From Haloprofundus halophilus (GTDB taxonomy: Archaea > Halobacteriota > Halobacteria > Halobacteriales > Haloferacaceae), in the NCBI RefSeq assembly GCF_003439925.1, contig NZ_QQRR01000002.1, forward strand, positions 310,001 through 374,000: a DNA stretch of 64,000 nt. The letters are read 5' to 3'. Both the position numbers and the translations under genes were made by a program. This document shows, one piece after another, positions 17,094 to 26,002 of this stretch (its first letter is position 1; each line of letters starts with the position of its first letter). The notes beneath the pieces were generated by a model. The model was not told where the DNA came from and searched no databases. It saw nothing but the letters and a program-made list of their open reading frames with translations.

Positions 17094-17918
17094 ATGGGAC
17101 TAAATGGCACGAACACTGTCGACACGGACTCAGCGATCGGTGATATCGCGTATCTCGCACGGTCAGCGCACCGCATCCCGACGCTCGTCGCGCTGACGGA
17201 GCGTCCCCGGAGTCGCTCCGAACTCTGTGAGCAAACCGGCGTGTCGCCGTCGACGATTCGGCGAACGTTGCGCCAGTTCGAGTACCGTTCCTGGGTCCGA
17301 AAGGAGGGGTACCGGTACGTGGCGACGCGGCTCGGAGAGGCTATCGCGGCCGGGATGGAGGACCTGACGAGCCTCGTCGAAACCGAACGGAAGTTGCGCG
17401 ACGTCTGGCACTGGCTTCCGGACGAGGTGACCGAGTTCCCGACCGAGACCTGGGCCGAACTGACCGTTACGCTCCCGGAACCCGACTCGCCGTACCGTCC
17501 CGTGAGACGGTTCGAGTCGCTCCTCCGGCAGACAAACGAGGTCCGGTATCTCCGACCCGAGGTCGCGCTGATGGAGCCCTGCTTCGACTCGCTGTTCTCT
17601 CTCATCGACGCCGGAGTCGAGATCACGTTGATCGACCGACCGAGTTGCCACGCGTACTTCGTCGCGACGTATCCGCAGCGCAGCTCGGAGATGCAGAGGC
17701 GGGACAACTTCACCGTCCTCGAACACGACGAACTCCCCGAGTGCGGAGTCGGCCTCCTCGACGATCGAGTCACGATCAGCTGTTACGAACGGGACAGCGG
17801 GTCGGTCCGGGCGTTGGTCGAGGCCGACGCGCCGGTCATCCGCGAGTGGGCGGAGCTGACGTACGCCTCGTTCGAGGCCGACGCGCGGCCGGTCGAACCC
17901 GAAGCCTACGTGCAGTGA
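17094..17918 (+). CDS. Winged-helix transcriptional regulator
   Basis: 274 residues. N-terminal winged helix (about 10-80) with the recognition segment ELCEQTGVSPSTIRRTLRQFE, then a mixed domain (about 110-265) containing LFSLIDAGVEITLIDRPSC, resembling the ligand domain of haloarchaeal FilR1/DUF1724-like regulators (tentative). The start MGLNGTNTV at 17094 is favoured because an A/T-rich TATA-like element lies about 30 bases upstream; the open frame extends further upstream without a good motif. Target genes unknown; the neighbouring OsmC gene lies 220 bases downstream. Confidence 0.8.
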   Translation: MGLNGTNTVDTDSAIGDIAYLARSAHRIPTLVALTERPRSRSELCEQTGVSPSTIRRTLRQFEYRSWVRKEGYRYVATRLGEAIAAGMEDLTSLVETERKLRDVWHWLPDEVTEFPTETWAELTVTLPEPDSPYRPVRRFESLLRQTNEVRYLRPEVALMEPCFDSLFSLIDAGVEITLIDRPSCHAYFVATYPQRSSEMQRRDNFTVLEHDELPECGVGLLDDRVTISCYERDSGSVRALVEADAPVIREWAELTYASFEADARPVEPEAYVQ

Positions 17919-18138
17919 GGCTCCAACCGTGTCGCTTTCGACATCGTCCGGCGCTCGGCGTCTTCGCCTCCGCGTTGCCGGACGAGCCAGGCGGGCCATC
18001 GGTTTCTCGACGAGTTCGGTAAGCGGCTGTTGACGCGCGGTCAGTAGCTGAAACGATGTCAGGACCTGCCGAGACGGCACGAAATAGCTACAACGTCTCT
18101 GAGGTCGTTCTTCCGGCTGTCGGAGGCGACACGAAACT

Positions 18139-18744
18139 ATGACTGACGACCAGCAAATCGTGCACGGCGTAGACCTGAACAAACTCGAAGGGTTCGCCGA
18201 ATACGCGGCCGAGAACCCCGACGCGGTGCAGCTCGGGCTCGGCGCGCGTTCGACCTACGAGGGAACGTGCGCGCACAGTTTGGCGAAGGTGGACAGCTAC
18301 ACGCTCGGCGGCGAGACGATTTCGCGCGAGACCCGAGAGTACACCATTCCCTACGGGGCGTGGAAGGAAGTGATGGACGCGGGCGGGTGGGTCGGCGGAA
18401 CCGACCGACTGGAACCCATCGAAGCCGCGCTGTCGGCGCTCGCGTCGTGTATCAACGTGGGCATCAGCGTCAACGCCGTCGCCAACGGCGTCGACATCGA
18501 GAAACTGCAGACGCGCGTCCGGACCGACTTCGACCCGAGCGTCCTCTTCGGCCTCGCCGACCTCGACGAAGCCGACGGCGTCTTCGATAACCTCACCGCC
18601 GAGGTGGAGATCGAAGCAGAGGGCATCTACGAGGAGACGATAGACGAGTGGACGCGGCGCGCGCCGGTGTTCGCGTTCGTCTCGCTCGCCCAGGACGTCG
18701 ACATCGCCGTCGAGACGACCACGGCGATGCACGCCGACGACTGA
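18139..18744 (+). CDS. OsmC-family protein
   Basis: 201 residues. It has the OsmC fold pattern with GTDRLEPIEAALSALASCINVGI in the middle, in which the Cys on the central helix is the second reactive residue of peroxiredoxin-like OsmC/Ohr proteins. The first reactive Cys position is not clear here (a Cys occurs in GTCAHSLAK), so peroxidase activity is possible but not certain. Cytosolic, no signal. OsmC proteins detoxify organic peroxides or act in thiol stress. Confidence 0.85.
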   Translation: MTDDQQIVHGVDLNKLEGFAEYAAENPDAVQLGLGARSTYEGTCAHSLAKVDSYTLGGETISRETREYTIPYGAWKEVMDAGGWVGGTDRLEPIEAALSALASCINVGISVNAVANGVDIEKLQTRVRTDFDPSVLFGLADLDEADGVFDNLTAEVEIEAEGIYEETIDEWTRRAPVFAFVSLAQDVDIAVETTTAMHADD

Positions 18745-18838
18745 GCGCACGAACGACGACGCCGCCCGTCTCCCGACGACGGCGGGACGAAGGGAGGGAG
18801 TTTCGGCGGCGTCGCCGCGGACCGCTCGTCGACTCGAC

Positions 18839-18888
18839 GCGAGCGACGAAGCGGATACGTCCCGCGAGCGACGGAACGGATACGTCCC
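18839..18888. repeat. Two tandem 25-base repeats
   Basis: Unit 1 is 18839-18863 and unit 2 is 18864-18888; both read GCGAGCGACG.A.CGGATACGTCCC with two differences, and a partial third copy begins at 18889. They lie in the gap between OsmC and the DUF2270-like gene, ending about 65 bases before its start. Purpose unknown; could be slippage. Confidence 0.7.
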
Positions 18889-18952
18889 ACGAGCGTACTG
18901 TCTCGGGCTCCCGACAGCGACGATTTGCCGGACGGGTGCCACTAGAGAGCGT

Positions 18953-19648
18953 ATGACAACCCACGATTCCCTCGAGAGAGAAGACCAAGAGGTGGCCGGC
19001 GAGATCGCCCACGACGCAGACGCGCTCCTGTCGACGATTCCGCACTACTACCGCGGCGAGGTCAGCCAGACGAACAACGCCCAGAACCGCATCGACCAGA
19101 CGACCAACTGGGTCGTCACGATCATCGCCGCGCTTCTCTCGGTCGTGTTGGCCGACCCGAGCATATCTCCGAACCTACTACTGGTCGGTGTCGTGGTTTT
19201 GGGGATTTTCCTCAGCTACGAGGCGCGGCGCTACCGCTTCTACGACCTGTACCGGAGCCGAGTGCGCTTCGTCCAGCAGAACGTCTTCGCGAACGCACTC
19301 GACCCCAAAGGCGTCGAACACTCGCAGTGGCGCGAGGAACTGGGTGACGACCTTCGGTATCCGAAGTTCAAAGTGACGCTGCTCGAAGCGCTCTCGCGGC
19401 GGATTCGTCGGATTTACGGCCTCCTGTTCGTCATCGTCGGCCTCACCTGGGTCGTCAAAATCACCATCCTCACGCCCGAGACGGCGTGGTCTGACGCCGC
19501 ATCGCTGTCGGGAGTTCCGGGCGAGGCTGTCGCGGGCGTGCTTTCGGTCGTCTACCTCTGTATCGCGGTCGTCGCCTTCTGGCCGAGCAGCCGCGAAGCG
19601 ACGGGGGAGATACACGGCGAAGAGCCGGGGAAGTGGAAGCGAGAGTGA
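18953..19648 (+). CDS. DUF2270-family membrane protein
   Basis: 231 residues. After a hydrophilic N-terminus (1-45) including STIPHYYRGEVSQTNNAQNR, a pair of helices (about 48-80), the conserved EARRYRFYDLYRSRVRFVQQN stretch, then two more helices (about 150-170 and 190-210) and a charged tail. This matches the archaeal DUF2270 family. Role unknown. Start ATG follows the tandem repeats. Confidence 0.8.
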   Translation: MTTHDSLEREDQEVAGEIAHDADALLSTIPHYYRGEVSQTNNAQNRIDQTTNWVVTIIAALLSVVLADPSISPNLLLVGVVVLGIFLSYEARRYRFYDLYRSRVRFVQQNVFANALDPKGVEHSQWREELGDDLRYPKFKVTLLEALSRRIRRIYGLLFVIVGLTWVVKITILTPETAWSDAASLSGVPGEAVAGVLSVVYLCIAVVAFWPSSREATGEIHGEEPGKWKRE

Positions 19649-19756
19649 GATGTTCATCGACGTGCGCTCCGTATCCAACGCGGACGAGTGTGAGCGGTGA
19701 GGTCGTGACACTCGGTCGTCGATATGTATTTCACGCACATTGGATAATGAGACCGC

Positions 19757-19999
19757 ATGCCAGAAATGAAGGTTCGAGAGGAGAATCGACCCTCGGTCGG
19801 TAAGTACGTCGTCTTCGCGACGGTCGGGGTGCTTCTGGTCACGTGGCTTACGACGGCGGTTCTGGAAGGTGGAGCCACTCCTACCGGCGAGCTTTTGATG
19901 CTGTTTCTCGCCGGCGTCGCGAATCTTACTATCGTCTTTCTGCTGGTCAACTCCCTCGTCGAACAGTGGTTCGCGGCCGCGGAAATCGTCGACGAGTGA
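19757..19999 (+). CDS. Small two-helix membrane protein
   Basis: 80 residues, with hydrophobic helices about 19-37 and 45-66 and an acidic C-terminus. No family recognised. It stands alone with a short AT-rich leader upstream (GTATTTCACGC near 19726). Confidence 0.6.
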   Translation: MPEMKVREENRPSVGKYVVFATVGVLLVTWLTTAVLEGGATPTGELLMLFLAGVANLTIVFLLVNSLVEQWFAAAEIVDE

Positions 20000-20134
20000 G
20001 ATGTCCGACGAGCTCTGCGGTGAACGGACGCTCTCCACCCCCGTCAGTCTCTTCTCGACGACCCGTTGGTACGTTCGTCTAAAGTAGTCAACTCACCATA
20101 ATGACTATCTGGTGTTACGTTAGAACCCTAAGAG

Positions 20135-20956
20135 ATGGCTGTCCTGAATGCCCTCCGGAAAGTGCCTGGTGCGTTGGCCCGGAGTCCGATTCTCGTCGCG
20201 GTAATCGGACTGTTCGGTCTCCTCCAGGCACCGCAGTTGCTCGCACAGTACGTCAGTCCGATACTCTCGCTCGTCGTTTCGGGCCTGCTGTTCGTCGTGT
20301 ACGTCTTCGGCACCCCGTTCGTCCAAGGCGGGATGATCGGCATGGCCGACGAAGCGCTCAGAACGAAGACGAAACTCGAGACGTTCGTCCAGGCCGGCAA
20401 GCGGAACTACGTCTCGCTGCTCGCCGCGTACCTCCTGGTTACGGGAGTCGTCCTGGTGCTGATGTTCGTCGTCTTCGCCGGCGTCTTCGCCGGCGTCTTC
20501 TCCGCTGCGAGCGGCAGCCAGACCGGACTGTTCGTCGGTCTCGGCGTCGGTCTCCTCGTCGGCCTCGTCTACCTCGTGTTCGCGTTCTTCATCCAGTTCT
20601 ACAGTCACGAAATCGTCTTGAACGACGCAAGCGCCGTCTCGGGTCTCAAAGGGAGCGTCGGCCTCGTGCGCCGGAACCTCCTGAGCACCGTCGGTTACTT
20701 CGTGGTCACGATGGTCGGCGTGTTCGCGGTCGCCGGCGTTATCGGCGTCGCGCAGTTCCTCTTGCTGCCCCAGTCGGGCGCGGGAGCTGCGGCGGCCGCC
20801 CCCGCACAGCTCCCGCTGACGAGCGCGCTCGCACAGATCGTGCTCACAACCGTCGTCACGGCGGTCGTCGGCAGCGTGGGCGCGCTGTACTCGGTCGCGT
20901 TCTACGAGGAGATTCGAGAGCGAAAAACCGGCGTCGACTCGACCCCGAATCTCTGA
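20135..20956 (+). CDS. Six-helix membrane protein (DUF7847-like)
   Basis: 273 residues with about six hydrophobic segments and the cytosolic loop DEALRTKTKLETFVQAGKRNY, typical of a large haloarchaeal family of unknown function. Similar proteins look like YciC/Yip1-type membrane proteins. The TATA region just upstream (near 20098-20110) supports the start. No clear partner among the neighbours. Confidence 0.7.
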   Translation: MAVLNALRKVPGALARSPILVAVIGLFGLLQAPQLLAQYVSPILSLVVSGLLFVVYVFGTPFVQGGMIGMADEALRTKTKLETFVQAGKRNYVSLLAAYLLVTGVVLVLMFVVFAGVFAGVFSAASGSQTGLFVGLGVGLLVGLVYLVFAFFIQFYSHEIVLNDASAVSGLKGSVGLVRRNLLSTVGYFVVTMVGVFAVAGVIGVAQFLLLPQSGAGAAAAAPAQLPLTSALAQIVLTTVVTAVVGSVGALYSVAFYEEIRERKTGVDSTPNL

Positions 20957-21236
20957 ACCGTCGGCTCTCGGCAGAACGGAGCGATTTCGAGCTACTACGC
21001 ACGAACTCAAGGAGTGTGTGGTGACGTTGTAGCGGGCTGTCGGTACGATTCGGCACTACTCCTACGACTCTGGTATCCGAGGATGGTTTTCGCAGTTCGG
21101 TGATGGGGACCAGAGGAACGAAAGGCGCTCGATGGCGAAGCGTCGACGAGCACCTCAGTAATCGACTCAACACCTTCCTCGCTCTAAAGGGCGATGCTCT
21201 CTCCACACTTCTGCAGCTTACTGTTGGGGCCACATC

Positions 21237-21482
21237 TTAACAGTGCTCGTCGACCCACTCACAGAACGACTGAAAGTCCTCAGCACCGCACTGCTTGGCG
21301 ATGCTTCCGAGCGTCCCCCGGGGGATCTCACCGTGAATCGGAACTGTCGGTCGTCGTACCTCGCCGGTGTCTGGGTTGACGTACTCCAGTGTGAGGTGAC
21401 TCCCGGTCCGTGACTTCGGTTCGTAGCTAAACTTCATCAACACTTTGGCGACCTCCCGTCCCGTGAACGTCGTCCGGCCCAC
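21237..21482 (-). CDS. hicA: HicA-type mRNA interferase toxin
   Basis: 81-residue double-stranded-RNA-binding-fold toxin. The catalytic His lies in KSRTGSHLTLEY, matching the G-S-H motif of HicA/YcfA, and the IHGEIPRGTLGSI segment is the typical second half. HicA cleaves mRNA during translation. The start follows the antitoxin stop by one base. All key residues are present. Confidence 0.9.
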   Translation of the reverse strand: MGRTTFTGREVAKVLMKFSYEPKSRTGSHLTLEYVNPDTGEVRRPTVPIHGEIPRGTLGSIAKQCGAEDFQSFCEWVDEHC

Positions 21483-21483
21483 G

Positions 21484-21744
21484 CTAGGCGTCCCACGGCG
21501 GACGGCCTTCGCTCCCGACCTCGTCCTCGTCGAGGCCGAACTCCGTGGCCAGCGTCTCCGTTTCTACGGACTCGCCTTCTCCGTAGTAGGCGTCGAGGGC
21601 GTCTGCGAGCATTCGTAGCGCCTCTGCGCGGGTCTCTCCGAAGGATGCGACGCCCGTCTCGATATCCCTCGCGGTGACCTGTCCGTCGTTCTCGTGGACG
21701 AACTCAACCCCCCCGTCGTCGTTTTTTCGAGTCGTACTGGCCAT
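21484..21744 (-). CDS. hicB: HicB-type antitoxin
   Basis: 86 residues from ATG 21742-21744. HicB partial RNase-H fold: FVHENDGQVTARDIETGVASFGETRAEALRMLADAL, followed by an acidic tail (EFGLDEDEVGSEGRPP). The upstream extension of the frame is rejected because a TATA-like TTATTGG lies about 30 bases before this ATG on the minus strand, predicting a leaderless antitoxin-first transcript. In operon with hicA, neutralising it and probably repressing the promoter. Confidence 0.88.
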   Translation of the reverse strand: MASTTRKNDDGGVEFVHENDGQVTARDIETGVASFGETRAEALRMLADALDAYYGEGESVETETLATEFGLDEDEVGSEGRPPWDA

Positions 21745-21826
21745 CCCTACCGAAACCAGGTCCACTGCTCCAATAAGCGTTCGGACGGTCCCCTTTGGGA
21801 TTTCGAGCCGACCGTCGCGAACATCG

Positions 21827-22906
21827 TCAATTGATTTTCTCCACCACGAACCGCTGGCCTTCGATATCCTCGACGAGCGCACCCCAGCCGCCGACGCTGA
21901 CCACCTCGTCGCCGGTGTCGAGTTCGAGCGTCGCCGCCTCGACGAAACTCGACAGCAGCGGCCCGGCGTCGCCCTCGCTGGCGACGTAGTTCACGTCGAC
22001 GACGCGACCGGTGAGTTCCCGTTTCTCGCGTCCGGTCCGGTTCTGTCCGATGACGGTGAGCGTCACCTCGCGGCCCGCCTCGACGTCCTCGTAGACGTCG
22101 CGGATGCACTCGCGGATGTTCGTGTACGTCGCCGGCAGCGACCCGTCGCGCGCGGAGTACAGCGTCTCCCACGTCTCCCAGAACGCCGTCTGGAAGTGGG
22201 CGTCGAAGATGCGCGACAGCGAGTAGTCGTTGACGAGCACGCCGTACTCGTGGTTGGGGTGCAGCGGCGCTTCGGGCGCGAAGCAGACGTGCGTTCGGTC
22301 GGCGAGGACGAGAAACGGCGTCGGCAGCGTCCGGAGTCGGACCTCGGTGGCGACGCCCGCGAAGTCGAACACGCGGTCGTCGACGGTGGCGTCGGCGGAC
22401 TGTTCGGGCGTCAGGACGAGTTTGACGACGACGCCGCGGTCGACCGCCGCCGCGAGCGCGTCGCGGAAGCGGTCGTACTGCGGGGGCGTCACCGCCAACT
22501 GGAGTTCGTTCTCGGCAGCTTCGATGGCCTCGTGCGCGCGGTCGAAGATGGACGAGAGGGGTTTGAGCACGCTCACGCGATGGTTCTCGACGGTCGGGCG
22601 CTCCCACCTGTCGCGTATCTCGGCGGCGGCGCTCGTCACCGTCTCCGCGTACGCCTGCAGGTCGTCGACGACCGCGGCGGGGTCGTGCGCGCGGGCGTGG
22701 AGGCTCCCCTGTTGGTACGTCTCGATGTAGCCGTCGCTCTCTAAGTTGCGAAGCACGTCGTAGATGCGCGCCTGCGGCACGCCGGAGGCGTCGGCTATCT
22801 CGGTCGCGGGGGCGCTGCCGAGTTCGACCGTCGCGATGTAGGCTTCGGCTTCGTACTGCGTGAGTCCGGTCCGCTCCAGCGTCGAGCGGAGTTGGTCGGT
22901 GTCCAT
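21827..22906 (-). CDS. trmB: TrmB-family sugar-responsive transcriptional regulator
   Basis: 359 residues. N-terminal winged helix (about 1-75: LTQYEAEAYIATVELGSAPATEIADASGVPQ and ARIYDVLRNLESDGYIE) followed by a coiled region and the TrmB sugar-binding domain (about 110-350). TrmB proteins sense sugars such as glucose or maltose and switch sugar transport, glycolysis and gluconeogenesis genes. The gene sits between the three copies of a CACTACT/AGTAGTG palindrome and between the sugar importer and its orphan ATPase, so it is the prime candidate controller. No copy of the palindrome is seen in its own promoter. Confidence 0.93.
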   Translation of the reverse strand: MDTDQLRSTLERTGLTQYEAEAYIATVELGSAPATEIADASGVPQARIYDVLRNLESDGYIETYQQGSLHARAHDPAAVVDDLQAYAETVTSAAAEIRDRWERPTVENHRVSVLKPLSSIFDRAHEAIEAAENELQLAVTPPQYDRFRDALAAAVDRGVVVKLVLTPEQSADATVDDRVFDFAGVATEVRLRTLPTPFLVLADRTHVCFAPEAPLHPNHEYGVLVNDYSLSRIFDAHFQTAFWETWETLYSARDGSLPATYTNIRECIRDVYEDVEAGREVTLTVIGQNRTGREKRELTGRVVDVNYVASEGDAGPLLSSFVEAATLELDTGDEVVSVGGWGALVEDIEGQRFVVEKIN

Positions 22907-22966
22907 GCTCGGATACCGAATAGAGGGAGGGCGGACGGTTTCGGTGTTGCGGTGTGAAAACGGAAT

Positions 22967-23848
22967 TCACGCGGCGTCGTCCGACTCGGGCTCGCGGACC
23001 CACATCATCGGAATCGGCGACGTTCTGACCAGCTTCGCGCTGACGCCGCCCATCACGTAGCGGTTGAACTCCGTCACGCCCTGCGTCCCGAGGACGGCGA
23101 GGTCGACGTCGTTCTCGTCGATGTAGGTGCGAATCTGTCTGGCCGGAGAGCCGTACTCGACTTCGGTCTCGATCGTCTCGACGGACGCCGTCTCGGCGGT
23201 CTCGACCGCGTCCGCGACGATCGAGTTCGCCCTCTCGGTCAGTTCATCCTCCTTCAGGATGGAACGGGCGTCGAGGCCGAGACTCCCCGTGTCGACGACG
23301 TGCAGCAGGTGAAGCGCCGCGCCGGTCGCGTTCGCCACCGCGACTCCCTCGGCCAGCGCGAGTTGCGCGCCACGGCTCCCGTCTACCGGGACGAGGAGGG
23401 TCTCACACGGGTAAGTGCGTGGGCGGTCTCCGTCGGGGTTGACCGACACGACGGGCGCTTCGGCGGTGTTGATGACGCGTTCGGTGACGCTCCCGAGGAG
23501 GAACTGCTTCAGTCGGCGACGGCCGTGCGTCGGCATCACGACGAGGTCGACGTTGAACTGTTTCGCGTACTCGACGATTGCCGTCGACGGAGCGCCCCGA
23601 CGGACCTCCGAGACGACGGCGACACCGCTGTCTGTCGCACGCTGTGCCGCCTCGTCGACGATCTCTTCCCCTTCTCGCTCCAACTCGGGGACGGCCTCCT
23701 GTCTCTGCGTGAGGCTATCCCGACCGGTGTCTGCGACGTTGAGGACGTGTATCGTCGCCTCGTGTGCGCTCGCGATTTCGAGCGCGTAGTCGAACACCGA
23801 TTCTGCGGGCTCGCTCCCGTCCGTCGGGTACAAGATGCGGTCGTACAT
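22967..23848 (-). CDS. Universal stress protein with two UspA domains
   Basis: 293 residues from MYDRILYPTDGSEP at 23848; the frame is open eleven codons upstream, but this start begins exactly with the UspA strand. Two tandem Usp domains, residues 1-140 and 146-290. The second keeps an ATP-binding motif of the G-2X-G-9X-G type (GTQGVTEFNRYVMGG); the first lacks the second Gly (HGRRRLKQFLLGSV). Usp proteins bind nucleotide and act in stress and transport control. Confidence 0.93.
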   Translation of the reverse strand: MYDRILYPTDGSEPAESVFDYALEIASAHEATIHVLNVADTGRDSLTQRQEAVPELEREGEEIVDEAAQRATDSGVAVVSEVRRGAPSTAIVEYAKQFNVDLVVMPTHGRRRLKQFLLGSVTERVINTAEAPVVSVNPDGDRPRTYPCETLLVPVDGSRGAQLALAEGVAVANATGAALHLLHVVDTGSLGLDARSILKEDELTERANSIVADAVETAETASVETIETEVEYGSPARQIRTYIDENDVDLAVLGTQGVTEFNRYVMGGVSAKLVRTSPIPMMWVREPESDDAA

Positions 23849-23877
23849 GGTGTCTACAGTCTGCGGGGTCGGTGAAA

Positions 23878-24165
23878 TCACCTACCCTCGGTCGTGATAT
23901 CCAGCGTACCTTCTTCCGCTGTCTGGGCTTCACGCCACCAGACCAACTCGAACTCGATGCTCTGTTTGGCCTCGGTGTCGCCCTCGGACCAATCCGACTC
24001 GCCTTCGAGTTTGAACGTCACCGGATTCACCGGATTCAGTCGCACGTGCTGACCGCCGAGTTCGAGCGTGACGTCCCCGTCACCGTCTAACTGGTCGGCT
24101 AACTCGCGGAGGTACGACGCGACCTCGGACCGCGTTTTCTCGGATTCGGTTTCGAGCTCTCCCAT
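23878..24165 (-). CDS. Amphi-Trp domain protein
   Basis: 95-residue acidic protein. Ends with QSIEFELVWWREAQ near residue 75, a pattern of the haloarchaeal amphi-Trp domain. N-terminal helix SEKTRSEVASYLRELADQL. Function of the family is not established. The start at 24165 is chosen for the acidic MGELETES leader; the upstream codons have basic, non-haloarchaeal composition. Confidence 0.75.
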   Translation of the reverse strand: MGELETESEKTRSEVASYLRELADQLDGDGDVTLELGGQHVRLNPVNPVTFKLEGESDWSEGDTEAKQSIEFELVWWREAQTAEEGTLDITTEGR

Positions 24166-24333
24166 ACTGTCTGGTAGACCACACGACCGCATAAGCGAGA
24201 GGCAGGTTGTCGAACGTCGAGAACCATCCGCGGGTTCTACAAGACGGCGCAGGCCGAGTCCTCGGGGCTCGCCTCCGAGGCAGTTCACGAAGCTACAGCT
24301 GAGCTCAAATCGTCTCCGAACGCTGCCGGAACG

Positions 24334-25470
24334 CTACAGCTTCACGCCGTCCGGCAGCGACTCGGTCTGTCGCGAACGGTTGAACAGCGTCTCGCCGGAA
24401 CCGGCGTCGAAGGCGTGGATGCGGTCGCGGGGGAACTGCAGACGCACGCGGTCGCCGATGTCGATGTCGTAGTCGCCCGACACCGACGCGGTCACCTCGT
24501 CGCCGCCGACGTCGAGGTGCAGGAGGTGTTCGCGGCCCATCGGTTCGACGACTTCGACGGTCGCCTCGACGGTGTCGGGACCGGACTCCCCCGCGAGTTC
24601 GACGTCTTCGGGGCGGATACCGAGCGTCACCCGCCCTCGGCTCCCGAGAACGCTCGTCTGCTCGTCGGTGAACTGGTAGGTGACGCCGTCGGTCAGCCCC
24701 CGACCGGCGGTCGGGTCGTACTCCATCTCGACGAAGTTCATCGAGGGCGACCCGATGAAGCCCGCGACGAAGCGGTTCGCGGGCTCGTGGTAGCACTCCA
24801 GCGGCGTGCCGAGCTGCTGGAGCTGCCCGTCGTCGAGGACGGCGATACGGTCGCCCATCGTCATCGCCTCCGTCTGGTCGTGCGTCACGTAGACGGTGGC
24901 GACGCCCAGCTTGTCGTGTAACTGCTGGAGTTCGGTGCGCATCTCGGTGCGGAGTTTGGCGTCGAGGTTCGACAGCGGCTCGTCCATCAGAAACACCGTG
25001 GGCTCGCGGACGATGGCGCGACCGAGCGCGACGCGCTGTTTCTGTCCACCCGAGAGCGCCTTCGGACGACGGTCCAGGAGCTCCGAGATGGAGAGCATCT
25101 CCGCGGCCTCCTCGACGCGCGTCTGAATCTCGCTGTCGGCGAGTTCGGTCGTCATCTCCAGGCCGAACGCCATGTTTTCGCGCACGGTCTTGTGCGGGTA
25201 GAGCGCGTAGTTCTGGAACACCATCGCGATGTCGCGGTCCTTCGGTTTCTCGTCGTTGACGACCTCGCCGGTGATGCGTATCTCGCCGTCGGAGATGGTC
25301 TCCAGCCCCGCGAGCAGTCGCAGCGTCGTCGACTTGCCGCAGCCCGACGGACCGACGAGGACGAGGAACTCACCCTCCTCGACTGTCAGAGAGAGGTCCT
25401 CGACGGCGACGACTTCGTCCTCACCGGAGTCGAACACTTTGTAGACGTCGTCGTACTCGGCGCTTGCCAT
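24334..25470 (-). CDS. Sugar ABC importer ATPase (MalK/UgpC/MsmX type)
   Basis: 378 residues. ABC domain with P-loop GPSGCGKST (40-48), signature LSGGQKQR (139-146), Walker B VFLMDEPLSNLD, followed by the C-terminal OB-like regulatory domain (about 245-370) seen in oligosaccharide-importer ATPases that can serve more than one permease pair. No permease genes are adjacent. The MalEFG-like operon at 12258-15483 lacks an ATPase, and both carry the same palindromic operator, so this is most likely its energy subunit. TATA box CATATAC lies 30 bases upstream of the ATG. Confidence 0.93.
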   Translation of the reverse strand: MASAEYDDVYKVFDSGEDEVVAVEDLSLTVEEGEFLVLVGPSGCGKSTTLRLLAGLETISDGEIRITGEVVNDEKPKDRDIAMVFQNYALYPHKTVRENMAFGLEMTTELADSEIQTRVEEAAEMLSISELLDRRPKALSGGQKQRVALGRAIVREPTVFLMDEPLSNLDAKLRTEMRTELQQLHDKLGVATVYVTHDQTEAMTMGDRIAVLDDGQLQQLGTPLECYHEPANRFVAGFIGSPSMNFVEMEYDPTAGRGLTDGVTYQFTDEQTSVLGSRGRVTLGIRPEDVELAGESGPDTVEATVEVVEPMGREHLLHLDVGGDEVTASVSGDYDIDIGDRVRLQFPRDRIHAFDAGSGETLFNRSRQTESLPDGVKL

Positions 25471-25498
25471 GGTCTATCACGAACAATCCGTCCCGGGC

Positions 25499-25505
25499 GT
25501 ATATG
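25499..25505 (-). promoter_or_regulatory. TATA box of the importer ATPase gene
   Basis: CATATAC on the minus strand about 32 bases upstream of the ATG at 25468-25470. The palindromic operator begins three bases further upstream, on top of where the TFB recognition element should lie. Confidence 0.6.
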
Positions 25506-25508
25506 TGT

Positions 25509-25524
25509 TACTACTGGAGTAGTG
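25509..25524. promoter_or_regulatory. Palindromic operator, copy 2 (importer ATPase)
   Basis: TACTACTGGAGTAGTG: six-base perfect arms ACTACT/AGTAGT around GG, with the outermost base pair mismatched. It abuts the TATA/BRE region of the ATPase gene. Confidence 0.72.
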
Positions 25525-25552
25525 TCACACGAATGGGCGAGTTGCGGTCGAC

Positions 25553-26002
25553 TCAAACGCCGGCCAACCACGGCAGAAACGCCGCGGCGAGGTAGCCGTA
25601 CCACTGAATCGCCCACGAGATACCGAGCCAGAGCAGCCCCCACGGCGAGGAGAAGCCGACTGGGCGGACGGGCCACTCCGCGCCGGGGTTCGTCTGCTCG
25701 CGCGGGTAGACGTAGTCGGCCAGAAAATGTAGACCCATCCCGAGCGCGAGGAAGTGAATCGTCGTCGCCAGCGCGGGAAGCACAGACAGAAGGTCGAGGC
25801 GGAGCGCCGCCTGATACAGCAGCGTCGGGAACAGAAACGTGTGCACGAGCCACGAGCGATGCGTCTCCTCGCGGAGCGCGTCCAGTTCGGGCAGCAACAC
25901 CCCGACGACCAGCGGCAGCGCGACGGCAGGGTGGTGGCCGACGGCGACGGCGAGAAACGCCACCGGGACGACGCTCACGAGGTGGAGTTCTCGGCTGGTC
26001 AC
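25553..26002 (-). CDS. YdjM-like membrane-bound metal-dependent hydrolase
   Basis: 149 residues, about four helices. Resembles the YdjM/LexA-regulated membrane hydrolase family, with His and Asp residues at helix ends (GVLLPELDALREETHRSWLVHT and GLHFLADYV), which match the family's metal-binding pattern. Substrate unknown. Start overlaps the upstream membrane gene stop by two bases, so both are in one operon, behind palindrome copy 3. Confidence 0.75.
   Translation of the reverse strand: MTSRELHLVSVVPVAFLAVAVGHHPAVALPLVVGVLLPELDALREETHRSWLVHTFLFPTLLYQAALRLDLLSVLPALATTIHFLALGMGLHFLADYVYPREQTNPGAEWPVRPVGFSSPWGLLWLGISWAIQWYGYLAAAFLPWLAGV

Noticed and set aside
21040-21080. CACTACTCCTACG string similar to the operator
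   Set aside because: Left arm matches but there is no inverted right arm, so it is not a palindrome.
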